From Acidimicrobiales bacterium (GTDB lineage: Bacteria > Actinomycetota > Acidimicrobiia > Acidimicrobiales > Bog-793), in assembly GCA_035294085.1 (NCBI GenBank), contig DATGLP010000025.1:24799-88798 (forward strand): a stretch of 64,000 bases of DNA, read 5' to 3'. The notes under the pieces are model-generated. The model had not been told where the DNA came from and ran no database searches. It saw only the letters and a program-made list of their open reading frames with translations. The number at the start of each line of letters is the position of its first letter. The stretch's first letter is position 1. The position numbers and the translations under genes were made by a program. Of the stretch, positions 7,127-21,156 are shown piece by piece.

Positions 7127-8923
7127 TCAGATGCGCACGGGGTCGACCTCGACGCGGACCTTCGGCGCGGGCAGCCCGGCGGCCGCGAGCGCGTCGGCGA
7201 GGCGGCGCGCGTCGCGGGCACGCACGAGGTGGCGGCCGCCGGCCAGCGGGGCCACCTCGACGTCGCCGTCGGCCGACAGCCTGGGGAGCACCTCGGACGC
7301 GCCCTCGCCGCCGACGACGGCGAGGGCGCGCGCCGGCGGCAGCTCGAGCAGCTCGCGCCGGGCCAGCTCCGGCCCGGCGAGCAGGCCGGGATCCGCGTGG
7401 ACGGCTGCCCGCACGACCTCGTGGGCGGCGAGGCGCGTCTGGACGACGAGGCGGCCCGGCGCCCGCCCGCCGGCTGCCGGCGCCCGGCGCGCGCCGACGA
7501 GGCGAGCCCCGAGGGCGAGGAGGGCGAGCGCCTGCTCGCTGGCGCGAAGGCGCGGGGCGAGCAGCTCCTGGTCGAAGTCGAGGTAGACGACGAGCGACGC
7601 GGCTCGCACCCGGTGCAAGACGGCCTCGGTGCCGACGAGCAGGCCGGCGGGCGCCGCGCGCTCGAGCGGCTGCGCGGCCGAGGAGACCTCGACGGCCGGC
7701 TCGCCCACGAGCGCGGCGAGCTCCTCGGCGGCGCGCGCGACCCCCTGCCGCAGGGTGCGCAGACGGCCGGCGCCGCAGGCGGCGCACACCGCGGGGCGCG
7801 CGCGGCCGCAGCGCGGGCACGAGAGGGCCGCCTCGAGCGGCGCCGGGCGGGCGCGCGCCTCCTCGAGCGCGCCGGAGCAGGCCTCGCAGGTGGCGAGGGC
7901 GCCGCAGGCGGCGCACGCGAGCAGCCGGGCCCGGCCGGTGCGGTTGAGGACGCACACGACCGGCAGCGCCGGCTCGGCGCGGCGGGCGAAGCGCACGATC
8001 GAGGCGAGGCGCGGCGCGTACAGGCCCGAGCGCGGGTCGTCCTGGCGGCGGTCGAGCACCTCGACCGGCGGCCAGCCCGCCCGCTCGGCGCGGCGCGAGA
8101 CGGTGACGAGGGGGTGCTCGGCGAGCTGCTCGAGCGGGGGGGTGGGCGAGACGAGGAGGAGGCCGGCGCCGGCCGCCTCGGCGCGGCGCGCCGCGAGGAC
8201 GGTCGCGTTCCAGGTCGGCGCGCGCTGCTCGGCGTAGGCCTGGGCGTGGGCGTCGAGCACGAGGATGCCGCCGAGCCGCTCGACCGGCGCGAGCACCGCC
8301 TGGCGGGTGCCGACGACGACGCGTCCCCCGGCCGCGGCGAGCGCCCAGTCCTCCGGGAGGGCGGCGACCTCGATCCCCCGGCGGCGGAGCGCCTGCCCGA
8401 GCGCCGCGACGTCGCGCCGCTCCGGGCACAGCACGACGAGGTCGCCGCGCTCGCGCCACGCCGCGTGGGCGGCGGTGACGAGTCCGACGCGCGGCGCGGC
8501 GGGCGGGAGGCGGAGCACGGCCCGGCCGGCCCGCAGGGCGCGAGCGAAGGCGTCGGCGAGCTCGGCCTCCGGCGCGGACGAGGAGGACGGGCGCGCCGAC
8601 GCCTGCGCCGGCAGGGCGCGCACGACCCGCTCCGGCGACGCTGCCACGAGGAGGGGCCGCAGCCGGCCGGCGTAGCGCCAGGCGGCGAAGCGGGCGAGCT
8701 CGACGACGGCGGGGGGCGGCCCGAGCGAGACGACCTCGAGGACCTCCCGCAGCGCGACGTCCTCGCCGGCCGGCGGGTCGAGGTCGACGACCCAGCCGCG
8801 CGCCCTGCCCGAGCGCAGCGGGACGCGCACGATGGTCCCGATCCGCACCGCCTCGGCGTGCTCGCTCGCGAGCGCGTAGTGCAGGATGCGCTCGACGCCG
8901 GTGAGGTCGACGAGGACGGCGAC
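7127..8923 (-). CDS. priA: Primosomal protein N' (PriA), actinobacterial helicase-less type
   Basis: About 598 residues resemble PriA, the replication-restart protein. The N-terminal DNA-binding domain starts near VAVLVDLTGVERILHYAL and has the GWVVDLDPP segment. The zinc-binding cysteines appear as CAACGALATCEAC and, about 20 residues later, CPRCGRARPAVCAACG. No Walker A lysine motif is visible and the DEXH position reads VLDAHAQAY, so ATPase/helicase activity is doubtful; actinobacterial PriA homologues are known to lack these motifs. No ATG, GTG or TTG is in frame between the metK stop and the first conserved strand. The given start (a GTC codon) is the start of homology, not a proven start; the first in-frame GTG is at 8848, inside the conserved domain. 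Confidence 0.8.
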   Translation of the reverse strand, partial: VAVLVDLTGVERILHYALASEHAEAVRIGTIVRVPLRSGRARGWVVDLDPPAGEDVALREVLEVVSLGPPPAVVELARFAAWRYAGRLRPLLVAASPERVVRALPAQASARPSSSSAPEAELADAFARALRAGRAVLRLPPAAPRVGLVTAAHAAWRERGDLVVLCPERRDVAALGQALRRRGIEVAALPEDWALAAAGGRVVVGTRQAVLAPVERLGGILVLDAHAQAYAEQRAPTWNATVLAARRAEAAGAGLLLVSPTPPLEQLAEHPLVTVSRRAERAGWPPVEVLDRRQDDPRSGLYAPRLASIVRFARRAEPALPVVCVLNRTGRARLLACAACGALATCEACSGALEEARARPAPLEAALSCPRCGRARPAVCAACGAGRLRTLRQGVARAAEELAALVGEPAVEVSSAAQPLERAAPAGLLVGTEAVLHRVRAASLVVYLDFDQELLAPRLRASEQALALLALGARLVGARRAPAAGGRAPGRLVVQTRLAAHEVVRAAVHADPGLLAGPELARRELLELPPARALAVVGGEGASEVLPRLSADGDVEVAPLAGGRHLVRARDARRLADALAAAGLPAPKVRVEVDPVRI

Positions 8924-8946
8924 GCGCCGGGGCGCGGGCGCGCCGC

Positions 8947-10140
8947 CTACAGGCCGAGGACGCGCCGCAGCCCCTCGACGCGGCTGGTCTCCTCCCAGGT
9001 GAACTCCTTCTCGGGGCGGCCGAAGTGCCCGTAGGCGGCGGTGCGCCGGTAGATGGGGCGGAGCAGGTCGAGGTCGCGGATGATCGCCGCGGGGCGCAGG
9101 TCGAAGACCTCGTCGACCGCCCGGGCGATCGCCTCGGGGTCGACGACCGCCGTGCCGAAGGTCTCCACCATCACCGAGATCGGCCGCGCCACGCCGATGG
9201 CGTAGGCCACCTGGACCTCGCAGCGGCGCGCGGCGCCCGAGGCGACGACGTTCTTCGCCACCCAGCGCGCCGCGTACGCGCCGGAGCGGTCGACCTTCGA
9301 GGGGTCCTTGCCGGAGAACGCCCCCCCGCCGTGGCGCGCCGCGCCGCCGTAGGTGTCGACGATGATCTTGCGGCCGGTGAGCCCGGCGTCCGCGCGCGGG
9401 CCGCCGAGCTCGAAGCGGCCGGTCGGGTTCGTGAGGATGCGCAGGTGGCTCGTGTCGAGCTCCGGCGGGAGCAGCGGCCGGATGACGTGGTCGGTGAGGT
9501 CGGGCATGAGCAGGGTCTCGTGGTCGATGCCCGGCTTGTGCTGGGTGGAGATGAGCACCGTGTCGAGGGCGACGGGACGGCCGTCCTCGTAGCGCACCGA
9601 GACCTGCGTCTTGCCGTCGGGCCGCAGGTAGGGGAGGATGCCCGCCCGGCGGACCTCCGACAGGCGCTGGGCGAGGCGGTGCGCCAGCCAGATCGGCAGC
9701 GGCATGAGGTCGGGGGTCTCGTCGCAGGCGTAGCCGAACATCATCCCCTGGTCGCCCGCCCCCTGGGAGGACAGGGCGTCCTCGCCGGCGGCGCCGCTTC
9801 GCGCCTCGAGGGCGCGCGACACGCCGCAGTCGATGTCCGGGGACTGCTCGCCGATCGCGACGATGACGCCGCAGGTCCTGCCGTCGAAGCCGTACTCCTC
9901 CCGGTCGTAGCCGATGTCGCAGATGGTGTCCCGCACGATGCGCGGGATCTCGACGTAGCTCGAGGTGGTGATCTCGCCCGCCACGCACACGAGGCCGGTC
10001 GTGAGCAGCGTCTCGCAGGCGACCCGGCCCCGCGGGTCCTCCGCCAGGATGGCGTCGAGGACCGCGTCGGAGATCTGGTCCGCCATCTTGTCCGGGTGGC
10101 CCTCGGTGACCGACTCGGACGTGAAGGTGTAGCTGCTCAC
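8947..10140 (-). CDS. metK: S-adenosylmethionine synthetase
   Basis: MetK makes SAM from methionine and ATP. The 397-residue protein begins [17 protein letters not shown] and has the family hallmarks [12 protein letters not shown] (ATP-binding) and [16 protein letters not shown] (phosphate-binding loop). The GTG start overlaps the coaBC stop as GTGA, so translation is coupled. The frame is open upstream through coaBC, but that part is a shadow. Confidence 0.97.
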   Translation of the reverse strand: MSSYTFTSESVTEGHPDKMADQISDAVLDAILAEDPRGRVACETLLTTGLVCVAGEITTSSYVEIPRIVRDTICDIGYDREEYGFDGRTCGVIVAIGEQSPDIDCGVSRALEARSGAAGEDALSSQGAGDQGMMFGYACDETPDLMPLPIWLAHRLAQRLSEVRRAGILPYLRPDGKTQVSVRYEDGRPVALDTVLISTQHKPGIDHETLLMPDLTDHVIRPLLPPELDTSHLRILTNPTGRFELGGPRADAGLTGRKIIVDTYGGAARHGGGAFSGKDPSKVDRSGAYAARWVAKNVVASGAARRCEVQVAYAIGVARPISVMVETFGTAVVDPEAIARAVDEVFDLRPAAIIRDLDLLRPIYRRTAAYGHFGRPEKEFTWEETSRVEGLRRVLGL

Positions 10141-11423
10141 TCGCCTGCTCCTTGCGCTTCGTCGGTTCGCCTCGCCGCGCCGCTCGGCGCCCCACGCGCC
10201 GCGGCGCGCGCGCGGGCGGCGAGGGCGGCGTCGAGCACCGCGCCCGCGATCGTACGCTTCGGCGCGAGGGGGACCTCGGTTCGCTCCCCCCAGGCGGTGA
10301 GGATGGTCACCTCGTTCGTCTCGTGGGCGAAGCCGACGCCTGGGCGCGAGACGTCGTTCCACACGATGACGTCGATGCCCTTGGCAGCGAGCTTCGCCTC
10401 GGCCTCCTCGAGGCCACCGCCGGTCTCGGCGGCGAACCCGACGAGCACCTGACGGGGGCGCCGGCGCGAGGCGAGGAGGCCGAGGACGTCGGGCGTCGCC
10501 TCGAGCTCGAGCACCGGCGGCCCGTCGCGCCGCTTCAGCTTGCGCGGGGCGGGGCTCGCCGGCCGGAAGTCGGCGACCGCGGCCGCCATCACGACGACGT
10601 CGGCGAGCGGCGCCGCCTGCGCCACGGCCTCGGCGAGCTCGGCCGCCGTCTCGACGCGCACGACCTCGACGCCGCTCGGCGGTTCGAGCTCGCTCGCCGT
10701 GACGAGGGTGACGCGCGCGCCGCGCGCCGCGGCGACCTCGGCGAGGGCGTGGCCCTGGCGGCCGGAGGAGCGGTTGGCGAGGTAGCGGACCGGGTCGATC
10801 GGCTCGCGGGTCCCGCCGGCCGTGACGAGGACGCGCAGCCCCGAGAGGTCGCGCCGGGCCGCCAGCAGGCGCTCGGCGGCCTCGAGGATCGCCTCGAGGC
10901 GGGCCAGCCGGCCCTCGCCGACGTCGCCGCCGGCCAGCCGGCCGTGCTCGGGGCCGACGACCGTCACCCCCCGCCGCTGGAGCGTGGCGAGGTTCTCCTG
11001 GACGGCGGGGTGCCGCCACATCTCGGCGTGCATCGCGGGGCAGACGAGGACGGGGGCGGGTGTCGCGAGCAGCGTCGCCGTGAGCAGGTCCGAGGAGATC
11101 CCCGCGGCGTACGAGCCGAGCAGCCGGGCGGTCGCCGGCGCGACGACGACGAGGTCGGCGGCTCTGCCGAGGCGGGTGTGCGGGATCGCCTCGTCGCCGC
11201 CGAACAGCTCGGTGCGCGCCGGCTCGGAGGCGAGCGCCGAGAAGGTGGCGGCGCCGACGAAGCGGGTCGCCGCGCGGGTGAGGACGGGCGCGACGTGGGC
11301 GCCGGCGTCGACGAGGCGACGGCACAGCTCGACGGCCTTGTAGGCGGCGATGCCGCCGCTCACCCCGAGGACGACGAAGGCGCCCGACAGCCCGACCGGG
11401 CGCGAGCGCGCCTCGGGGTCCAC
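10137..11423 (-). CDS. coaBC: Bifunctional phosphopantothenoylcysteine decarboxylase / phosphopantothenate-cysteine ligase
   Basis: CoaBC catalyses two consecutive steps of coenzyme A synthesis. The N-terminal CoaC flavoprotein domain (about 1-185) has [11 protein letters not shown] at its start, the active-site histidine in [11 protein letters not shown], and a PAMHAEMW motif where many homologues have PAMN. The C-terminal CoaB domain (about 190-400) has [21 protein letters not shown], the AAAVADFRP segment and the lysine-containing KLKRRDG loop. The start is GTG, 26 bases after rpoZ. The gene sits in the rpoZ-coaBC-metK-priA order conserved in actinobacteria. Confidence 0.95.
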   Translation of the reverse strand: MDPEARSRPVGLSGAFVVLGVSGGIAAYKAVELCRRLVDAGAHVAPVLTRAATRFVGAATFSALASEPARTELFGGDEAIPHTRLGRAADLVVVAPATARLLGSYAAGISSDLLTATLLATPAPVLVCPAMHAEMWRHPAVQENLATLQRRGVTVVGPEHGRLAGGDVGEGRLARLEAILEAAERLLAARRDLSGLRVLVTAGGTREPIDPVRYLANRSSGRQGHALAEVAAARGARVTLVTASELEPPSGVEVVRVETAAELAEAVAQAAPLADVVVMAAAVADFRPASPAPRKLKRRDGPPVLELEATPDVLGLLASRRRPRQVLVGFAAETGGGLEEAEAKLAAKGIDVIVWNDVSRPGVGFAHETNEVTILTAWGERTEVPLAPKRTIAGAVLDAALAARARAAARGAPSGAARRTDEAQGAGE

Positions 11424-11449
11424 CGGCGCCGCCTCGGCGGGCTCGGCGC

Positions 11450-11767
11450 CTAGGAGGCCGGCTCGGCGCCGGCCCCGTCCTCGGACGAGGACAGCCCGTC
11501 GCCCGCCGGGTCCGCCTCGGGCTCGGGGAACCGGGCGCGCACCTTCGAGGCGGCGATCTCCTCGAGCGCGATGGACAGGGGCTTGCGGGCGATCGACGCC
11601 ACCTGCGGCGGGACGATGGCGCCGAGGCCCTCGCCGAGCTGGTTGAAGTAGGAGTTGATCTGACGGCCGCGCTTGGCGGCGAGGCTCACGAGGGTGAACT
11701 TCGAGTCGACCTTGTCGAGCAGCTCCTCGATCGGCGGCTCGGTCAGGGTGCTGCGCAGCTCCGGCAT
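11450..11767 (-). CDS. rpoZ: DNA-directed RNA polymerase omega subunit
   Basis: This 105-residue protein contains the omega core: [21 protein letters not shown] is the conserved N-terminal segment (quoted here only as [19 protein letters not shown]), and [15 protein letters not shown] is the second helix. Omega stabilises RNA polymerase assembly. An acidic, serine-rich tail of about 25 residues follows. It lies between gmk and coaBC on the same strand, as in other actinobacteria. The start is ATG. Confidence 0.93.
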   Translation of the reverse strand: MPELRSTLTEPPIEELLDKVDSKFTLVSLAAKRGRQINSYFNQLGEGLGAIVPPQVASIARKPLSIALEEIAASKVRARFPEPEADPAGDGLSSSEDGAGAEPAS

Positions 11768-11810
11768 CTCGCTCCTCGTGGCACGGCGGCAGGTCGAGCA
11801 GCGCGCGCCC

Positions 11811-12350
11811 TCACGCGCCGGCTCGCGCCCTCGCCACTATAGCCCTGAGCTCGGCGAGCGCCCGGTCGACGTCGTCGTTCACGACGACGTAGTCGGCGAG
11901 CCGCTCCCCCGCCTCGACCTCCCGCCCGGCGAGCTCGAGGCGGCGCCGCACGTGGGCCTCGTCGTCGCCGCGGGCCCGCAGCCGCCGGGCCTGCTCCTCG
12001 GGGGACGGCGGCAGCACGAGGATGCAGACGACGTCCTTGCAGCGCTCGACGACCTGGGCCGCGCCCTGGACGTCGATCTCGAGCACGACGTCGCAGCCCG
12101 CGGGCGGCTCGGGCGTCGGCGTCCCGTAGTAGTGGTCGAGGACGGTCGCCCACTCGAGGAAGCCCCCCGCCTTCGCCTTGGCGAGGAAGCGCTCCCGGTC
12201 GACGAAGACGTAGGCGTCCTCGGGCTCGCCCGGGCGCCTCGGACGCGTCGTCCACGAGCGTGACAGCCACAGGCGCTCGTCGCTAGCGACGAGGCGCTCG
12301 ACGAGCGTCCCCTTGCCGGCCCCGCCGGGGCCGGACAGGACGAAGATCAG
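11811..12350 (-). CDS. gmk: Guanylate kinase, apparently starting with CTG
   Basis: Gmk converts GMP to GDP. The P-loop is [10 protein letters not shown] at the very N-terminus, followed by [13 protein letters not shown] and DAYVFVD of the GMP-binding domain, and [10 protein letters not shown]. At about 179 residues it is slightly shorter than usual. No ATG, GTG or TTG lies in frame before the P-loop. The only plausible initiator is a CTG at 12350 whose last two bases lie in the mihF stop (CTGA, exactly like the ATGA and GTGA overlaps elsewhere), giving the N-terminus (M)[13 protein letters not shown] start is therefore inferred. Confidence 0.92.
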   Translation of the reverse strand: MIFVLSGPGGAGKGTLVERLVASDERLWLSRSWTTRPRRPGEPEDAYVFVDRERFLAKAKAGGFLEWATVLDHYYGTPTPEPPAGCDVVLEIDVQGAAQVVERCKDVVCILVLPPSPEEQARRLRARGDDEAHVRRRLELAGREVEAGERLADYVVVNDDVDRALAELRAIVARARAGA

Positions 12351-12667
12351 GGCCGCTCGACGGCCTCGAGCAGCTGGTCGCGCTGCTTCGCGCCGAGGCC
12401 CTGCAGCCGGCGCGTCTCGCTGATGCCGACCTGCTCCATCAGCCGGCGCGCCTTCACCTTCCCGGTCCCCGGGAGGGACTCGAGGACGGAGAGGACCTTC
12501 ATCTTCCCGACGGTCTCGTCGGTGCCCGCCTTCGCGAGCAGGTCCTTCAGGTGGACCCTGCCGGTCTTCAGGTGGTCCTTCAGCTCGGCGCGCGCCTTGC
12601 GGGCCTGCGCCGCCTTGTCGAGGGCGGCCTTGCGCTGTTCGGGTGTGAGCGTGGGAGGTTGGGGCAT
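12347..12667 (-). CDS. mihF: Integration host factor, actinobacterial type (mIHF)
   Basis: This 106-residue basic protein matches mIHF, an actinobacteria-specific nucleoid-associated DNA-binding protein. The conserved core includes LTPEQRKAALDKA, VLSVLESLPGTGKVKARRLM with the helix-two-turns-helix, and VGISETRRLQGLGAKQR near the C-terminus. I chose the ATG before PQPPTLTPEQ. A TATGGT -10 box lies eight bases upstream, so the message may be leaderless. It overlaps the start of gmk by four bases. Confidence 0.94.
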   Translation of the reverse strand: MPQPPTLTPEQRKAALDKAAQARKARAELKDHLKTGRVHLKDLLAKAGTDETVGKMKVLSVLESLPGTGKVKARRLMEQVGISETRRLQGLGAKQRDQLLEAVERP

Positions 12668-12675
12668 GAGTCGGT

Positions 12676-12681
12676 ACCATA
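12676..12681 (-). promoter_or_regulatory. -10 box upstream of mihF
   Basis: TATGGT on the minus strand ends eight bases before the mihF ATG. This matches the TANNNT pattern and would give a leaderless or nearly leaderless transcript that continues into gmk, rpoZ, coaBC and metK. Confidence 0.5.
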
Positions 12682-12757
12682 GCGCGCCCGCGCCCGCCGC
12701 CACCACGGCGCGCGACGCCGCGCCCCTGGTCGGAGCCGACGCCGGCGGACGGCGTTG

Positions 12758-12763
12758 CATACT
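12758..12763 (+). promoter_or_regulatory. -10 box upstream of the TIM-barrel hypothetical gene
   Basis: CATACT lies seven bases before the GTG at 12771 and is spaced like the other leaderless starts here. It is divergent from the mihF promoter about 80 bases away. Confidence 0.4.
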
Positions 12764-12770
12764 GGGCCCC

Positions 12771-13769
12771 GTGGCCGGCCTCGCTCGCGCCCTCGCCTGC
12801 GCAGCGCTCGGCCTCGCCGCGACCGGCGCGCCGCTGCTCGAGCGCGCGCCGACCCCCTACCCCCTGCCGGCACCGCCGGTCGACCCGCCCCCGTGCACGA
12901 CGCCCCCGCCGGGGCCGCCGCCGCGGCCGCTGCCGCCGCCGGCGGTCCCCGAGGCCTCCGTGCCGGTGCCGGCCCGGCCGGGCCCGCGCCGCGTCTCCCT
13001 CGACGCCGTCGCGGGCAAGGGGATCTGGGTGACGGACTTCCCCGGGGACCGCGTCGACGCGGCCCGTCTCGTCGCGCTGGCCCGCCGGGCCCGCCTCAAC
13101 GCCCTCTACGTGCGCACCGGCAGCACGCACGACGGCTTCTACGGCGGCCGCCTCCTCGCGGCTCTCGTCCCCCTCGCCCACCGGGCGCATCTGCGCGTGA
13201 TCGCGTGGGACTTCCCGACGCTGTCGAACCCCGCGGCGGACGCGGCGCGCGCCGCCGACGCGCTGCGCGCCGGCGCGGACGCCTTCAGCCCCGACATCGA
13301 GGAGGCACCGGAGGGCACCTACCTCACGGCCCGGCGCGTCGCCTCCTACCTCTCGCTCGTGCGCCGCGACGCCGGCAGCCGCCCCGTCGTCGCCACCGTC
13401 CCGCGCCCGACGAGCCCGTCGCTCGCCGCCAGCCCCTACCCCTACCGCGCCGAGGCGCCGTACGTCGACGCCTTCGCCCCGATGGTCTACTGGTCGTGCA
13501 CCGAGCCGGGGCTCGCCGCGTCGATCGCGGTCGCCGCGCTCTCGCGCCTGCGACCGGTCGTTCCGATCGGCCAGGACTACGACATGGGGAGCGAGGGCGG
13601 GCCGCCCGGCCTCCCCTCGGGCGCCGAGGTCTGGCGCTTCGTCGACGCCGCCCGCCGCGCCGGCGCGATCGGCGTCAGCCTCTACGACCTCGAGTCCGGC
13701 GGCCCCGTCCAGCTCGCCGCCCTGCGCGCCTACCCCTGGGCGCGGGTGCGGCCGAGCAGGCGCCCGTAG
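12771..13769 (+). CDS. Exported hypothetical protein with a glycoside-hydrolase-like barrel
   Basis: I do not recognise a characterised family. The 332-residue product starts with a Sec-type signal (AGLARALACAALGLAATGAP), followed by a proline-rich linker of about 45 residues and then a globular domain from about residue 80. This has the look of a TIM barrel: KGIWVTDFPGD, NALYVRTGS, LRVIAWDFPT, DAFSPDIEEAP, PVVATVPRP and DAFAPMVYWS resemble successive barrel strands ending in acidic residues, as in putative glycoside hydrolases. The GTG start was chosen because the signal peptide begins there and a -10 box lies seven bases upstream. It is transcribed convergently with pyrF, with a hairpin between. 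Confidence 0.7.
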   Translation: MAGLARALACAALGLAATGAPLLERAPTPYPLPAPPVDPPPCTTPPPGPPPRPLPPPAVPEASVPVPARPGPRRVSLDAVAGKGIWVTDFPGDRVDAARLVALARRARLNALYVRTGSTHDGFYGGRLLAALVPLAHRAHLRVIAWDFPTLSNPAADAARAADALRAGADAFSPDIEEAPEGTYLTARRVASYLSLVRRDAGSRPVVATVPRPTSPSLAASPYPYRAEAPYVDAFAPMVYWSCTEPGLAASIAVAALSRLRPVVPIGQDYDMGSEGGPPGLPSGAEVWRFVDAARRAGAIGVSLYDLESGGPVQLAALRAYPWARVRPSRRP

Positions 13770-13772
13770 GGC

Positions 13773-13789
13773 GAGGCGGGCACCGCCTC
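13773..13789. terminator. Hairpin between convergent genes
   Basis: GAGGCGG-GCA-CCGCCTC forms a 7-bp stem with a three-base loop in the 18-base gap between the barrel-protein gene and the pyrF stop, overlapping the latter. It could act in both directions. No U-tract is seen. Confidence 0.45.
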
Positions 13790-14477
13790 ACGAGGCGAGC
13801 GCGGCGACGAGCGCCTCGGCCGCGGCGAGCGGGTCGGGGGCCTGCGTCACGGCGCGTCCGACGACGAGGAGGTCGGCGCCGGCGGCGAGCGCCTCGGCGG
13901 GCGCCGCCGAGCGCGCCTGGTCGTGGCGCTCGCCGCCGGGTAGGCGGATCCCCGGGACGCAGGCGAGGAGGCCGGGGGCGGCCGCCCGCACCCCCGGGAG
14001 GTCCCCGGCCGCGCAGACGACGCCGCGGCAGCCGGCGCGCGCCGCGAGGGCGGCGCGCTCGGCGGCGAGGCCCGGGGCCGGCCCCTCGCTCGTGAGCACC
14101 GTGACCGCCAGCGCCGCGCCCGGCACGCCCGACGCCGCCGCGCCCTCCGCCAGGCCCGCCACGCCCGCCTCGAGCATCGCCGCGCCCCCCGCGGCGTGCA
14201 GCGTGAGGTAGCTCGCGCCCAGCCGTCCCGCCACGCGCGCGGCTCGCCCCACCGTCGTCGGGATGTCGTGCAGCTTGAGGTCGAGGAAGACCTCGTAGCC
14301 GAGGCTGGCGAGCGGCGCCAGGGCGGCGGGGCCCACGGCGCCGAACAGCTCGAGGCCGACCTTGGCCACGCCGAAGTAGGCGACGAGGGGGCGCGCGAGG
14401 GCGAGCGCCGCCTCGAGGGCCGCGCAGTCGAGGGCGAGGACGAGGCGCCGGCGCAGCGCCGGGCCGGGCTCAGCCAC
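13788..14477 (-). CDS. pyrF: Orotidine 5'-phosphate decarboxylase
   Basis: PyrF decarboxylates OMP to UMP, the last step of de novo pyrimidine synthesis. The 229-residue protein is the group I type: LVLALDCA at the N-terminus, FLDLKLHDIPTTV with the catalytic Asp-Lys-Asp array at about 67-79, and the C-terminal phosphate-binding VPGIRLPGG and GADLLVVGRAVTQA. The GTG start overlaps the pyrD stop (GTGGCTGA). It is the last gene of the pyr operon. Confidence 0.95.
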   Translation of the reverse strand: MAEPGPALRRRLVLALDCAALEAALALARPLVAYFGVAKVGLELFGAVGPAALAPLASLGYEVFLDLKLHDIPTTVGRAARVAGRLGASYLTLHAAGGAAMLEAGVAGLAEGAAASGVPGAALAVTVLTSEGPAPGLAAERAALAARAGCRGVVCAAGDLPGVRAAAPGLLACVPGIRLPGGERHDQARSAAPAEALAAGADLLVVGRAVTQAPDPLAAAEALVAALAS

Positions 14478-15392
14478 CGCCAGCCCCGACGAGCTCGGCG
14501 ACGCGCCGCACGGCGCGAGCGGCGCACCACCGCTCGAGCTCGCCGACGAGCCGGAAGGCCGCCCGCGGGTCGACGAAGGTCGCCGTGCCGACCTGGACCG
14601 CCGAGGCGCCCGCGAGGAGCAGCTCCACGGCGTCCTCGGCCGTGAAGACGCCGCCGACGCCGACGATGGCGAGCTCGGGGAGCGCGCCGTGCACGTCGTG
14701 GACGGCGCGCACGGCGATCGGGTGCAGCGCGCGCCCCGACACGCCGCCCCCGCCGGCGCCGAGGGCGAAGCGCCGCGTCTGGGGATCGATCGCCATGCCG
14801 AACGCCGTGTTGACGAGGGTGACCGCCTGCGCGCCCGCCTGCGCGGCGGCCTCGGCCACGGCGACGAGGTCGGCGACGTTCGGCGAGAGCTTGGCCCACA
14901 CCGGACGCCCGCAGGCCGCCACCGCCTCGACGGCGCGGGCCGTCGCGCCCGGCGACGCGCCGAAGAGCGCGTGGCGCTCCTCGACGTTCGGGCACGAGAC
15001 GTTGACCTCGACGGCGACGACGCACGCCGGCGCGCCCGAGAGCAGCTCGCCGGCGCGCGCGTAGTCGTCGACCGACCGTCCCCACACGCTCGCCACGACG
15101 CGTGCCCCGCAGCGCTCGAGCGCCGGCAGCTCCTCGTCGAGCCACGCCGCGATCCCCGGACCGGCGAGCCCGACGCTGTTCAGCATGTAGCCCGGTCGGC
15201 CGGCGACCCTCGGCGGGCCGTTGCCCGGCCAGGGGTAGGCAGCGAGGGACTTCACGACGTGGGCGCCGAGCGCGGCGAGGTCGAAGTAGGCGGCGAGCTC
15301 CGCCCCGAGCCCGGCGGTGCCCGACGCCGTCATCACCGGGTTGGGGAGCAGGAGGGCGCCGACCCTCGTCGACAGGTCGACCGGCCGACTGC

Positions 15393-15396
<4 letters not shown>
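14470..15396 (-). CDS. pyrD: Dihydroorotate dehydrogenase, class 1
   Basis: PyrD oxidises dihydroorotate to orotate with FMN. The 308-residue protein has the class 1 catalytic cysteine in VEVNVSCPN, the substrate/FMN segments [18 protein letters not shown] and KLSPNVAD, and the FMN-phosphate loop [12 protein letters not shown]. No N-terminal membrane segment of the class 2 type is present. The sequence looks most like class 1B, which normally needs the PyrK electron-transfer subunit, but no pyrK is adjacent. The GTG start overlaps the carB stop as GTGA. Confidence 0.92.
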
Positions 15397-19845
<4,449 letters not shown>

Positions 19846-19849
<4 letters not shown>

Positions 19850-21156
19850 CGCTGCGCCTCCCCGTCGACGACCACGGCCTCCCCCGCCACGACGGTGTGG
19901 CGGACCCGCCCGGTGAGCCGGCGGCCGGCGAAGGGCGTGTTGCGCGACCGGCTGGCGAGCGCCCGCGGGTCGACGACCCAGGTCGCCGACGGGTCGAAGA
20001 CGCACAGGTGCGCCGGACGCCCGGCGGCCACCGGGCCGCCGTGGCCCGGTAGGCCGGCGATGCGCGCCGGGTGCGCGCTCAGGCGGGCGAAGAGGGCGCC
20101 GGGCGTGAGCAGCGGCGCCTCGGAGGCGCACAGCTCGCTGTGGCAGAGCGCGAGCGCCGTCTCGAGGCCGAGCATGCCCGGCGGGGCGGTCTCGAGCGGC
20201 TCGTCCTTCGCCTCGGGCGGGTGCGGGGCGTGGTCCGTCGCCACCGCGTCGACGACGCCGCTCGCGAGCGCCTCGCGCAGCGCCGCGACGTCCGCGTCCT
20301 CCCGCAGGGGCGGGTTCACCTTGAAGACGGGGTCGAAGCTCGCGAGGGCGGCGTCGGTGAGGACGAGGTGGTGCGGCGTCGCCTCGGCGGTGACCGGGAG
20401 GCCCTCGGCCTTCGCCGCGGCGACGAGCGCGACCGCGGCGCGCGTCGACAGGTGCAGGAGGTGCAGCCGGGCGCCGGTGAGCCGGACGAGGGCGAGGTCT
20501 CGCGCCACCATCGCGGACTCGGCGAGCGCCGGCTGGCCCGGGACCCCGAGGCGGCTCGACCAGGCTCCCTCGTGCATGAGTCCGCCCGCCGCGAGCGCCT
20601 CGTCCTCGCAGTGCTGGGCGAGCACGACGCCGAGGTCGGAGGCGTACTCGAGGGCGCGCCGCATCAGCCCGGCGTCCTGGACGCCGCGGCCGTCGTCGGT
20701 GAACAGACGCACGCCGAGCGCCGCCATCTCCGCGAGCGGGGCGAGGCGCTCGCCGCGCCGGCCGACGGTGATCGCCCCGGCCACGGCCACCTCCACGCAG
20801 GCGCCGCGGCCGAGCGCCAGGACGTCGCGCGCCACCGAGGCGGAGTCGATCGCCGGCTCGGTGTTCGGCATCGCGACGACCGCGCTGTAGCCGCCGAGGG
20901 CGGCGGCCCGGGCGCCGGTCTCGACCGTCTCGGCGACCTCGCCGCCCGGCTCGCGCAGGTGCGCGTGGAGGTCGACGAGGCCGGGCGCGACGTAGCAGCC
21001 CGACGCGTCCAACGTGCGCGCCCCGCGCGGCGCCTCGATCGCCGGGGCGACCTCGCGCACGAGCCCGCCCTCGACGAGCACGTCGGCCCGCCGCTCCCCC
21101 CGCTCGTCCACGACGGTCCCGCCGCGCACGACGAGCGTCGCCGCGCCCCTAGCCAC
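19846..21156 (-). CDS. pyrC: Dihydroorotase
   Basis: PyrC closes carbamoyl aspartate to dihydroorotate. This 436-residue class I enzyme has the metal motif [10 protein letters not shown] at about 61-70, AMPNTEP, the conserved histidines in HLLHLST, the segment TPHHLVL, and the catalytic aspartate in ATDHAPHP. The GTG start overlaps the pyrB stop (GTGGCTAG). Order and overlaps place it in the pyr operon. Confidence 0.96.
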
